This document shows positions 24,401 to 36,020 of a DNA stretch of 64,000 bases, piece after piece. Position 1 is the first letter of the stretch. Every line of letters begins with the position of its first letter. Source of the stretch: Nymphaea colorata (Eukaryota > Streptophyta > Magnoliopsida > Nymphaeales > Nymphaeaceae); NCBI RefSeq assembly GCF_008831285.2, contig NC_045142.1, forward strand, positions 2,981,001-3,045,000, given 5' to 3'. A program made the position numbers and the translations under genes. The notes under the pieces were generated by a model. It had not been told where the DNA came from, made no database searches, and was given only the letters and a program-made list of their open reading frames with translations.

Positions 24401-27400
24401 CAAGACAATGTGAAACCATGCTAGCTACACGTACCTGTATGAGCATGCATGTGTCTGGATGTATGTGTGTGCATACAGGTGAAGAGGGCAAATGCAGTCT
24501 CATACAGACTAACACACATATACAGAGAGATTCTGGAACAAGATTCCAGAATACTACTAAAGAGGCTCTATTGGACCCTTGATCCCAGTCTTTAAGGTTC
24601 TACCTTCTAAACATTTTGGAGGATGCAAGTAGACAAAATTAGCTTTGAATGTCGACGCATATCCCACATCCTACCATGACAGCCCATCAGAGACCCCGAA
24701 TAAGTATTTCCCCATGCCCAAGTCTAAACATATGCAAAGTGGTTCCTAACATCCCCTAGAGTCCAAATATTAGTCATTTACACGACTTGTTATGCAAAAA
24801 ATCTAGTCATTTATCACCAACAAGATCAAAGAGGAGTGAAATTATTTTTTCTATCACTTGGTTTACCCTACAAACCCACTGCTATCTAAGTCCAGATAAG
24901 TGTAAGAGATATTCAAAGTTCCAAACTCCAAAGGCAAGAAAATCACAGGATAAAAATTCAACAAGAAATCCATAAGAAACTTGAATATATTTTGCTGGTG
25001 GAAATTGATCTTTCTGAAGCACATTCATCCAGGGAGGAAAATCAAGCATTCCGTTCAACTCAAACGTGTAAGCAAAACCTTGATAGCTCCCGCAAGTCAC
25101 CATTGAAAAATTAATTGCGTATGAATGGTCCATAAATTCCATTAGCATGTGAAACTATATAACTGATTGTGTCAAGATTCTTGCAAATTTCATCAGATCT
25201 TCTGCAGAAAGAAAACTTGTATGTATCAAGACTTCCTTTTGGGGCAAAGATTGGTGAAAGTGACAGTTGCTCTATTCCCAGTTTTCCATGACCAAATATG
25301 AAATTTTGTTGGAAGTATTGACACAGTTATGGCATTAGCACAAAACTAATATTAGTCTGATGTTTCAGTCAAGGACACCACACAAATTTACCTTTTCTTG
25401 ATAGTCTCATGTGTTGTATTTCTGTTCAAACCAAGCACCTCATATGGATTCTCAATGGACCCTGCAACAATCCTTGAGACCTGCCAAGATATGTAAAAAA
25501 TGGTATGCTTGTCAGAGATGATGCACCAATAAACTACAGGTCAGCACATAGAATTAATGGAATAGGACAACTTTGACTAACGCATATGCTGAATATGCAT
25601 CCACATATACAAGTTCCATCATATTTCCACTTTCTTGTCTAACAGTGTGTTGTTCATAATAAAGATAAAGTTCTTGCTGTATTCCACTAGTATTATGATT
25701 GCAAGGCTTTTCTGGCAAGAGAGTGATGTGCATGTACATTGGCTGAATTTGATCAACTTGACAGAATATGGAGATCCACCATATGGTAAGAGATAGGGCT
25801 CCCTCCAGCATATGGTAAGAGATAGGGCTCTCTCTCCATGTTAGATCCTCTTAATCCTTTGGTGCAAAGAGAATGTCCAACTGAATATTTTCACCAATCA
25901 AACGTTTGATAACCCATCCTCTCAGCATCCTTTTTCTCAACTCCATATGGATTGGCATCATCACGACAGATACCATTCGACAAAACATTTCTCTTTTTGA
26001 CTTTTTAGAAAACTCGGAAAATTTATACTGAAGGAATACAGAAAGTACAAATGCCTTATGCAAGATCATTCACTTCTTCACGCACAAGAATTATGCATTT
26101 GAACAAACTTGAAATGGCCAAATATCCACAGTAGGCAGTAGGTCTGACCAATGTTATCCGTATCGTACGATACGCACGTGTAACGTACGATATGTATCGT
26201 ATAGGTCGAAGAAACATATACGATACGCATTTGATACGCGTGCGTATCGTACGCATATCGCCCGTATCGTACGATACGGGAGAAAAATTAAAAAGGGGCC
26301 CAACGGCCCTTTTTTTGCGTGTTCTTTTAAAAGCTACACTCTTCTCTCTCTCTCTTTTCTTGTTTCCTAACACTGCAAGAGATGTGGGAGGGAGAGATTT
26401 TCTCCATTTTCATCAAGCTTTGCCGGTGAACAAGCTTTCTTTCTCGTTGTGATGACGGTGGGGACGATTGACGAGGATTATTGTTGAATCATGAAAGATG
26501 ATAACTATATGTTTTGACTTTTGAACTTATGAATTGTGATGTAATTGAATTCTCTTCGACTGCTTATTATGTTATTTTGAATGTCTCATTTCTTATTTTG
26601 GAATGTGTTGTTCATACTTCATAATTCATATACATGAATGTTTCTTTAAATACATTTTTCTTGATTTTTTCTGAATTTTGCTTGTTTTTTCGGAACTTTT
26701 TGGATTTTTAATTATTTTTTTCTATTTTTTCTATTTTTAATATTTTTAAAAAATTTTGCGATACGTTACGGTACGGCATATAGGTTGGCCCAACCGATAC
26801 GCGATACGCTATGCCTTTGATAACATTGGGTCTCACAAAATGACAAAATCATTCTTTACTCTTTGATAATCTTCCCTTTTTCCATTCTCTATACAACAGG
26901 GAAAGCTTGATAATCATGCTCAAGAAAAATTTCAGACAGAATATCTTACCACATTAACAAATTTTTTCGTGTTATTTGAAAGAGGAAAGAAAGCTGAACT
27001 GAGAAAATAAACAGTTGCAAGTGCATTGATTTGTTCTGGACACTGATGTTGTTCTTACCTAAAAGTATAGAAACAAAATATAAGTCTTTGACTACCTACA
27101 AGCTGCAGCGGTTTCACATTTTACAATGAGGAGCAAACATTTCACGTGTATCAACTGCAACAAAGAAGTAGCAAACATTTCTTACCCAACTGGAGAAAAA
27201 AAGTAAACCAATATGGATAGTTAAAGAGGCACTGTTCAAAGCAACCTTCCATGCCACACCATCATGAACACATCCTTAGAAGCCATCAACAAAAAATATG
27301 TCACTCAGGATTTTGCTTACTTGCTTCATATGCAGAAACTATAAACAACATAGCTATAGTAAAGGAGTTTCTAAACTACAAAACGAGTACAGAAACCTCT

Positions 27401-30400
27401 GCTTCTACCTCATCAAAGCGCTCAGCTTCATTAGCTGATTCTGCTTCTGCAACTACATTGGGGGGAGGAGGACCTATTAGTACATCATCTTCATCATCCA
27501 CCTCATCGCTGACAAAAGAATCACCAAGATTAATCAAATATGGAATTGGTAACAGTCCTGTGGCTAAAAGTTTGCAGGTTTACCAAACAAACCATAAAAT
27601 GGATTGGATGCTATATTTTTAGACAGCAAGCAGCTTTTCAGATTACCGATGCATAACATAACCTAGGGAATGTCCCAGATGGCACCATAGATCTATAAAA
27701 GGACTTTTTCTAATAACACCACTGCATACCTCCACATTGCTTGAGGCTGGCTCTGTATGTTTGCTGAAGACAACTCTTCGGCTGAAGGCATCTGGGGACC
27801 AATCACTCTGTCAAATAGACAACATTATATGAGAATAAACAGATACATGCAGGAAAAAAAGAAGAAACAAGCTGAATGATGCTCAACAAATAAGCAAAAG
27901 ATAGTTTCACTTTCACCAATTACTCTAAAAAAGGCTTCCATTTTACACAAACTTGTTAGAAACTTAGAACAAAACTTCAATTACGACACACAGCAATGGG
28001 ATTTTCAGATAGCAATACCTCCTTGTTGTTTGAGGTTGGCTCGGCAAGGCTGGAGCCAATTCCTCAGCTGAAGGCATCTGGGGACCAATTACTCTGCAAT
28101 TGAAGTCAATGGTGGGTCACTAAGACAGAAAGAAGATAGCTTATATGACTTGATGAACAGTATAAAATAACAGGCAAAACATAGCAGTACATCTGGAATT
28201 ACTAAGAAATTTAACCCCAAAGCAACATCAGAAAAATATCAATACAAGACAAAGGCTTGCAATCTAAAATCCTTGAAAATTGACTTAATATAAGATTTTC
28301 TAAGAATAACGAGCATGCAAGATCTACCTTGCACATGATCATGAAAAGTCAATTGGGACTTGAGGACGGTAAGTTTTGCATGATAGATGGACGTGATAAA
28401 TTCAAGTAGCCACCATTGCAGAATTGTTTAACCAAAATTTGTTTTCTCCATACTACAAGAAAAAGTATGCAAAACTGGTAACTACATCATTACTGACTCA
28501 TGCAGTAAAAACCTCATTGCTTTCGACTCTTTGAGATATTTACTACCCATTCCCCCTTTGTTGACTCCTTAAACACATGAACTTTCCCCTTAGCCCTCCT
28601 CAGTGTGTTGATTATGTATATCCAAAATTCAACGTGTTTCTCTCCAGACAAAACCTAAACTGCACCATTGGGATGGGCAAATTAAAACACGGTTCAAAAA
28701 AGGTGGAGGATAGTGTATTGCGATTTCAAATGGAGAACACCAAGATCTAGTTTGCATTTAAGAAAGATAAACTAATGTAGTATTAGCTACCATTCCTCAT
28801 GTGACCCTCACTCTTCCTTGAGCTTCATCCTACTGAAATTCAAACCCTTCCTTTTCACATCCCAACTTTGTTTTTCATCCTCCTGTCATCACTTCAGCTT
28901 CAACACCCTGGCTACCCCTGTAACCTCTGTTCCAGTTTAGTTTTATCCAATAACTTACTTTGTCCAGCTTCATGTTGCTAAACTTTCAATGTAAAACTTC
29001 ACAAAAAAATTTATAGAACTGGCTGATACTTCTTCCAAGAATGATCTCGCAGCCTTAATATGATCCACATTGTGCAATTTACTGCTTGGACCCAGCAACC
29101 AAAATTTCCAAAATCCATTCCGTAAGCATAACTTCATGCACCCCTGGAGGTTGATCTTTCATTATCATACCTATCTCCATATATAGGTGCTCTAAGCAGC
29201 TTCTTTCACCACTTAACATGTCTTGCACAGCTAATAGGTGGATGTCACTTTGACAGTGCACCTTGTTTATAGCCAAAAACACTAAAGTTGCCAGCAGCCA
29301 TGCTTTCCAAATCTTTGCAATGAAAGTGGTTGTACAATAACAACATTAAACAGCCAGTTACCTGTAGGTACACAATAGATCCATAGAAGTTGAAGCATAT
29401 AGAAATGCCTATCGAGTTTGAACTTTGAACCCTTCTATATCATATATCATATGCAAAGGTTGGCATATATATATATATATATATATACACATTATATATA
29501 TATATATATACACATATATAAAGATACAGCTAAATGGCTCCAACATCAAAGATCTTTACAATCAAGGCACAGACCTTAATTGATCAGAAAGCATATTACG
29601 GCAATATTAAGAGCATCCACAGAAACTTATTGGATATATTGGAGTCTCACCTTTTTGCTGAATCTGGGTTTGCAAATGTCCCCAGCTCGGACACATCATC
29701 AATTTTAGTTTTTGGTGTTACATCAGCAAAACTTGAAGGGACTGATTGTACTCTTTGTAAAACTTCAGAAGCAACTTCCTGTTTTCCTGACTCTTGGGTT
29801 GAAGAAAACAAATGCCCTAAAATATCCAAAGTAGAACCAGCTTTTGATGGCAAGAAGAACGCCCCACTTTTATTTTGTTTAAGATTGAGGTATTGAAACA
29901 GTTTCTCAAGAAGTTTTGCAAGGTAACTGTTGGTGAGTCCACCAAGGTCCACAGCCTGTCTTGCATCAATCATTTGCAGAATCTGGAATTATGAAACACA
30001 ACTTAAATCAATATTATCCAAAATATTCAAAACACGCAAAACCTAATGTAAAAAATAACCATTGCCACAGATATTGCATGTTCTTTGGTTAAAGAAAAAA
30101 AGAGAGTTATCTTAATGGTAAAAAGAAGAACAACAAAAAAGCAGTTAAAAAACACACGCTTTTTGTTCTGTGAAAATAAATTTATCATATATTTCCCTGT
30201 TTTTTTATTTTCTCTTTTTTAATATCATCATGGGTTAAATTTTAAAGTTAAAAGGAATTATTGATTATCATTTTTATCATCATTAAAACAGTATTTCAAT
30301 CAGTTATTTTTTATGTCTTCTTATTAGTTAATCATTTAGTTTTTTTTTTCTAATTTTTTAAATTTCTTTTCATTTGCTTAAAAAGTTGCTGAGGTTTTCC

Positions 30401-31833
30401 CAAGAAATAATTTTGCCAAAACATACCCCAGAAAAATCTCGCTATCAATAACTAAGAAGTATATTTAAGGCTATACAATAAACTCATTATCTTGATAATG
30501 GATAAAAACAATAAACTATTATATTTCTCTAAGTGTGGACCAAGAATAACTGAAATTACCAAATATCTTAATATGGAGAGCAGAATTGGAGACTTTACGC
30601 ATTACTGAGTGGGTTCGCATCTTGTCAGCCTACTGAGAATATGCATGGACCATTTACGAGAAGTCCATGTGGATTCTGTATCTGAATTCCGGTAAAAGTT
30701 TATAGAGGAGCACAAGGCTTTAATAGCTATTGTAAAATCTAAAATCCAAAAAAGAATTAAAAGATCGAGATGGAAGAGTGTTTGTCAACAACATCCATTC
30801 CAAGTAGTTGAAAATGCCCTATCTCCATCATCGTCTACTTTTTTTTTTTACTTCTCCCAAATCCTTCCAAACACCTAAAGAGATGGATGTGTAACAGGCG
30901 CTGCTGCAATGGTCCTGAACCGTTGAAAACAAAGTATACTTGACATGATAATCCTCAACAAGGTATACTTGATATGATAATCTCAAACAACACTTCGGCT
31001 CTATGTTTGACACAAACTCACCAACAGAGAAGACAGAAACATGCAAATGAGGACGAGCTCCAACTGACACGAGTTCATCTGAAGGAAACAACAACAACCA
31101 AAAATATTCTACACACAAAGAAACGGTGGGATGTTTCTTTGTGTGTTGATCGTTGCAGTAACATGTCAGCATGTCATGTGAAATTACTCATGGTAAAATC
31201 AAATCAATGTTGTATCTTTGTGCTGCATATCTAATAATAACGCATGACATTCGATGAGAATCTGCATAAAATATATGCGTGCTTCCTATACATAAAAGGG
31301 TCTTATATTATGCAATTTTTAACCTCTTCCTAAGTCAACCAAGACTAATCAGCATCCCAACCGCTTGTGACATCAACAAAAATCACCTCCAGTTTTACCA
31401 TGTGTAACAGATGAAAAGAGATGAAGATGCAATGTACATCAAAAAATGACCACGAGATATGGTCACTGGCAATTTTGATTTGTTAACTTTCTGGGAAGGG
31501 GCGGATAGCCATTACTTAAAATTACCACACACTTACGTGCTTTAGATCATCTTTGGCATCTGGAAACTTTTTCAGCATGTAACGAACGACCTTTTCTGCT
31601 TTATCTGGTTTGAATTGTGGACCTGTATCTTCCTTTCCCTTCTTCCTGTCTTTTTTCCTACCTTTCCTTTCAGAATCCCCGGAATCAGAGTCCTCCTTCC
31701 TGCGATGTTTACGGCCTCGCTGTCGTTTGCTTCTATGCCGTTTTTTTGATCTTTCCTCCCTGCTATCACTATCTGAACTTGATGATGAGCTCTCGCTGGA
31801 TTCTGATCTCTTTTTTCTTCTATCATGAGCCAT
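21449..31833 (-). CDS. Nuclear-type J-domain protein with GPALPP-like motifs and a DUF3752 C-terminus
   Basis: Twelve exons on the minus strand join in frame to 579 codons: 31537-31833, 29651-29982, 28019-28093, 27730-27807, 27409-27508, 25392-25480, 24068-24179, 22865-22918, 22669-22717, 22211-22305, 21868-21980, 21449-21794. Residues 1-80 are a very basic Ser/Arg/Lys-rich stretch like those of nuclear RNA-processing proteins. A helical segment follows (FPDAKDDLKH...ILQMID). Residues 210-290 contain GPQMPSAEEL twice and a GPPPP motif beside an acidic run. Residues about 304-361 form a J domain with the HPD signature (H333-P334-D335) between helices II and III. The C-terminal part (about 396-579) holds KRDEWMTTLPPERA, DTSLWTDTP and a DREKDL-like KPWNRETDLAAGR end, as in GPALPP1/DUF3752 proteins. 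The likely role is a nuclear HSP70 co-chaperone acting on RNA-processing complexes. That is inference, and the exact function is unknown. The start follows a consensus acceptor at 31846, with the 5' UTR continuing upstream. Confidence 0.85.
22929..22950. repeat. (GA)n microsatellite at an exon edge
   Basis: A run of GA dinucleotides lies about 10 bp outside exon 22865-22918. Read on the gene's strand it is a CT run and serves as the polypyrimidine tract just before the acceptor, so its length could affect splicing. Confidence 0.7.
26148..26829. mobile_element. GATACG-rich terminal-inverted-repeat element, copy 1 (in a J-gene intron)
   Basis: It begins ccaatgttatc and ends gataacattgg, an exact 11-bp inverted repeat. 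Both subterminal zones are packed with cgtatc/gatacg words, while the centre is AT-rich with no coding frame of interest. The flanks gtctga (left) and gtctca (right) may be a 6-bp target duplication with one mismatch. A relative of almost the same length lies at 43339-44029. It sits in the intron between exons 25392-25480 and 27409-27508. Confidence 0.75.
27730..28093 (-). repeat. Tandem exon duplication in the J-domain gene
   Basis: Exons 28019-28093 (75 bp) and 27730-27807 (78 bp) both start with the same reading, RVIGPQMPSAEEL, and share most bases over the first 40 positions. Both are flanked by phase-2 introns on each side, so one copy can be added or skipped without a frameshift. The 3' halves have diverged. 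Confidence 0.85.
29461..29520. repeat. AT-dinucleotide repeat
   Basis: Two (TA)n blocks are separated by cacatt, close to the coding exon at 29651-29982 of the J-domain gene but within its intron. Confidence 0.85.
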
Positions 31834-32243
31834 TCTTTAACCCTCCTACATGACATTCGATTTCCGCAAAGATTGTGACGTCCATGGATTAAAAAAAAGA
31901 AAAAGAAAATAGAGCACAACTATAAATTAGATAGTATTCAGTACAGGAGTAACGTGAGCGCTCTGATGCTTCAATACTACGATAGCTCAAACAAAAATTT
32001 ATCAAACAAAGCTGCGAAACAAAAGTTTCTGGACCGATAGCATCATCGTATTATCAGTATAAAATGTGTTAGAATATGCCAAAAAACTGAAAAAATTGCC
32101 AATACAAACAAAACTCTGGGCAGATTTCAATTGGCTATTGCCGTGTCCGATAAAACAAAAGAGAAGACCCAAAATCTCGACTCAACTGCGATCTTGTAAC
32201 GCATACCCAACAAATTTTAGGGCAAATTGTTGATAAATTTTAC

Positions 32244-32520
32244 CTGCCACAAACAACTAGGCAACGATTGAGCGATGAAAAAGGTGGGTTGATCTCATGC
32301 CCTCGCAGTACGACGTTTAACAGCGCCCGGATCTTAAAACCTCCCACTCGCTACTACTACTTCCACATATTTCCTCCTCCTCCTCCTCTTGTTCTCTTCC
32401 TGAGACTCCTACTACAAGATATCGGCCGATGAATAAGCTTAGGAACCAAAACAATAACTTATGCAGAAGAGCGAGAGAGGTGGCGTCCGCCGTTCCCGCG
32501 ATCGAGACCAACGAGGGAAG
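32244..32520 (-). other. 5' UTR exon and promoter-proximal region of the J-domain gene
   Basis: On the minus strand a GC-richer leader ends at a good donor (ggcag/gtaaaattt, exon edge at 32244). The matching acceptor tcatgtag/gagg lies at 31845, 12 bp before the start codon. This gives a 5' UTR intron of about 400 bp. The transcription start is not defined, but the GC-rich part ends near 32520. Confidence 0.55.
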
Positions 32521-33800
32521 CTAACGCTGAATTCTGGAACCCGAGATACCCGGATATTTGAATTTCGGGAAATGAAATGCATATGGATGGTTACTCTGTG
32601 ACCCGCCTTATTGCTGAAGTCGGTTTGTTGGGAAACAGATAATTCGGTTCCAATACACGATCAACCCGATCTCTACGGCTGAGAACCGAAACTTTGTGAC
32701 TGTTTGTTTGCGATAGAGGTCACCCTATTATCGGTTCTTTAATAAATGAGTCGAGTTCAAGTTAAAAATGAACTTGTTTAATTTAATGACTCGAGCTTGA
32801 TCTATATGAGCTGGACTCTTTTAAATTAGATGAAGTTAGTGGAGAAAGAATATGTAAAAAATACTTCCATTTTTTTTTAAACAAGTGAAAAGTTGTCTTG
32901 ATGGTCAAAGAGTCTTCTTTGAGGTGGACAACCCAAAGTGTTAGGGTTCAAACCTGACCTTTCACTTTATCAGCTCTGCTCTAGTCCTACTTGGGTTCGA
33001 ACTTAGCCATGCTAAGTTTGATCTGAGCTCAAGTAGCCAAGTTTGAGCTCTCTAAGCTCGAGCCGAGTTCAAGTTGTGACTTATGCCACTTGAACTGACT
33101 GAGCTAGTGGACAGCCTTATAGACTTTGTCGTTGGCAAACTCAATTTAGATTCAGTTCGGCTCGTGAACAGCCTTAGACAGTACCACGTCGTTGGCAAAC
33201 TCAACTTAGACTCATCGGGTTAGCCAATCGATTTGGCTGGGTTAGATAATAATTTGTATGGCACATTCTTTTATATAAATAGATGAAGAATGTAAATTTG
33301 TTAATTCATCATGTTTGGTTTCCTCCTCGGTTTTAGTACTACCAAAGTTTGTGATATTTCACAATTCAAAAAATAACAAACTTCATGTCTTCAATGGGAA
33401 AGGTGATTTGGAAACGACATACAACAAAAACAGAACATATAATTAGTTAATGATCCCAACTGACTCAACAAGTCTAACTCATGACTGTTTGTAAGCATTC
33501 AAAGCTTATAATTTTTTTTTTTTTTTACTATAAATGGATTTTGCAGTCAATAACATTTGACTGTTTGACATCGGATTATAAAATCGGATGGAAAGAGAGT
33601 CAAATTTTAAACATACTAATTTGAAATCCTACGATCTCATATCATTGTGGATTCAAATATGCAGTGAAACAAACACACAATATTGTGATCATAATACAAT
33701 CCTCCTCAAGTCACAATACAAAAAAAAAAGCGGGTTTTGTAAAGCACATAAAAAATGTAACTAATTACAAAAGATAGAAGGATCCTCGTTTTGATGACTC
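32521..33800. other. Intergenic region between divergent genes
   Basis: I see no coding gene here. The region separates the J-domain gene (-) from NOC2 (+) and contains AT-rich DNA and short degenerate repeats around gagctc/aagttgagctc words at 32990-33200. Confidence 0.4.
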
Positions 33801-33878
33801 TCAATTGTCTCTTTAAACCAAGTAAGGGTGGGTGTCGGTTTGTCCGACTCGGTTCAATTGTCTCTTTAAACCAAGTAA
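33801..33878. repeat. 53-bp tandem duplication at the left edge of the MITE
   Basis: The 25-mer starting tcaattgtctctttaaacca occurs at 33801 and again at 33854, and each copy is followed by a gtgggtgtcgg element end. The insertion junction has therefore been duplicated, or two elements inserted and partly deleted. Confidence 0.8.
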
Positions 33879-33879
33879 C

Positions 33880-34097
33880 GGTGGGTGTCGGGTCGGCCCA
33901 GCTCTGTTCGGTGTTCGTTTAAGTTTAAAAAATATTTTTTTTTATTTTTTAATAATATATATTTATTATTAATAAATATATTTTATATTTAAAAAAAACT
34001 ATTTTATGATTAAAAAATATTTTTTATTTTTAAACGGGCCGGGCCCGGGCCGAGACCCGGGCTATCGGGCTGGGCCCGGGCCGGCCCGATGCCCACC
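33880..34097. mobile_element. 218-bp MITE with 20-bp inverted ends
   Basis: The left end ggtgggtgtcgggtcggccc (33880-33899) and the inverted right end (34078-34097) match at 17 of 20 positions. The interior is almost pure A/T with a GC-rich subterminal block at 34035-34080. This resembles hAT-type MITEs. It lies directly upstream of the presumed NOC2 leader, so it may be part of the promoter region. Confidence 0.7.
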
Positions 34098-34119
34098 CTC
34101 GGAAAGGCTTCTCACGGAC

Positions 34120-34264
34120 ACGTGCTTATTTAGAAACTCGCCTCGCCAACGAGAAGGGGGGCAGCCGCTCCTCCTCCTTCCGCAGCCTTCCTTCGAGTCT
34201 TCGACGGTGCTCAGCAGCCTTTCATGGTGCTCACCGCCATTTCCCTTTCTCAGTCTTTGACCAG
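34120..34264 (+). other. Presumed 5' UTR exon of NOC2
   Basis: A GC- and CT-rich leader ends at the donor gaccag/gtaagc (exon edge 34264), about 3 kb before the first coding exon I can assign. The assignment to NOC2 rests on strand, position and the absence of another plus-strand gene between them. Confidence 0.4.
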
Positions 34265-34948
34265 GTAAGCCCGCTCTTTCTCTCTCCCGACGTTCATATC
34301 TGAAGCAAGCCGAGGTGGTCACCGCCAACTCTCGCTCTTGCTCAGTCTTAGTGCAGGAATCCTATTTCGAAGGAGGGTTTCAGGTCGACATAGGAATCGT
34401 TGTATTTTGAATGAGGGTTTTGCTATGACGTGTTGTATTTGGGGAAAATCGAGGAATCGTTATATTTTGAATCAGAGGATAGTGAATAAGGGTTTCCGCG
34501 CCTGCAGTCTTCATGTGTTGTGATTGGTAGTTATATTACTCATGCATTGTTTTAGAGCTTGAAATCTTCATGTGTTGTGATTGATCGTTATATTACTCGT
34601 GCATTTTTTTAGCACCTGCAATCGGTAGAGGTGAAACTGTCTCGTGGACACATTCTTCACGCTTTGATTCCCCTTTGATGGTCAAACACAGCATGTCCGC
34701 CTTTGATAGTTTATAATTTATGCTCATTTGTGATCGGTAGTTATACTCTGTTTATGATGGTGATAAGAATCATGCATGTTCAAGATCTCGTGAGTTGATT
34801 GAAATATTACTGTTAGAAAACAAATTAACTCTGGCCCCTTTGTTAGCAAGGAGCAGCAATTTCATGTTGCTCATTGAAATCTTATATCTGCAGTTTTGGT
34901 GTAGTCCACGATCCCAAATACAAGCAGGGTATCTCACTGAATCCACGG

Positions 34949-35346
34949 TAGTCACAGAAAAGGCTTTTTTTTTTTTTTGAAAAAAACTTGAAAAAAAAGC
35001 GATAAATTATACGGCCGTTTAAAACTGTAAAAAACAGTATTTTTTTAAGAAAACGTTAAAAACGAAAAAAAACGTTTTTAACCCTTTTTTAACACGTTTT
35101 TTTCACTTTTGTCAGTTTTTTTAATGCCAAACAGTTTTTTTTTCATTTTCTATTTTTATTTGTTTCAAATCTACTTATCTTTTGATGTTTGTGTTATTAG
35201 TTTACCAGTTATTTAATTTTTTCCCCATTTTTAGTTTTTTAAAATTTAAAAAAATGTACTGTTTTTTTTCCCTTTTTTTTCATGCTCAAAGTATTATACC
35301 TGGGAATAACCTCGCCGTTTATAACTCTGAGATGTTATTTGTGACT
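34949..35346. mobile_element. GTCACA-ended MITE, copy 1
   Basis: Left end tagtcacag and right end ttatttgtgactc are imperfect inverted repeats. The interior is AT-rich with many aaaacgtttt words. It is inserted in the left arm of the 34896-36403 inverted repeat, and the intact right arm confirms the insertion limits. The flanking tccac on both sides may be part of a target duplication. A second copy in opposite orientation lies at 40059-40593. Confidence 0.7.
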
Positions 35347-35591
35347 CTTTCCACACACAAACGCATTAACTGAAGCCTATTTCAACATACAAAAGGCCCA
35401 ACCTGTTACATTTTTTAAAAAAATTCAGGGCCGAATGCTCCATTTTATGAGAAACTTGATGCGTATATTTTTTGCTTTAATTAGCAAGCAGTAATTTTTA
35501 GAGATGTGCTTAGCGACTAGGAGATTGCTAGTATTTGATTCAGATGGTATGTTGGATATAGTTGGAAATTGGAGTGTCTATTGGAGCTTGG

Positions 35592-35747
35592 CTGTCATGA
35601 TGGGAATAGCAAAATGATTAACTTCTAAACTCTAGTCCAAGCTCAAAGCTGACTTTTTCAGTTCCAGTACTGTCATGATGGGAATAGCAAAATGATTAAC
35701 TTCTAAACTCTAGTCCAAGCTCAAAGCTGACTTTTTCAGTTCCAGTA
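35592..35747. repeat. 78-bp perfect tandem duplication
   Basis: The block starting ctgtcatgatgggaatagca occurs at 35592 and again at 35670 without visible differences. It is noncoding and probably a recent slip or unequal exchange event. Confidence 0.9.
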
Positions 35748-35975
35748 TATTTATCTTCTTTCATCGAATACTTGAGAAAAAATTCAGGTATAATTTACCA
35801 TTCCTTTCAACAAGTAAAAAAAAAAAAGAAACTGAGGAAATTTTTTGTCCCCATTCTGAACCAGGAAACTTCTCCTAGAAAAGTTTTCCAGAAAAAGCTT
35901 TTTCCAAACCATCAAACCTTCCCTTAGATAAAGTCATAAAACTTAAAACTAAAAGTACGTTTTCCAAGAATGTAG

Positions 35976-35980
<5 letters not shown>

Positions 35981-36016
<36 letters not shown>
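35981..36016. repeat. (CT)n microsatellite
   Basis: This is an uninterrupted CT-dinucleotide run upstream of the NOC2 coding exons. Confidence 0.9.

Positions 36017-36020
<4 letters not shown>

Noticed and set aside
31572-31919. Alternative frames over the Ser/Arg-rich exon
   Set aside because: Repetitive codon composition opens other frames. Only the frame from 31833 continues across the splice site.
34006-34328. Frames in the MITE and leader before NOC2
   Set aside because: They span a noncoding MITE end and a 5' UTR-like leader. No conserved protein.
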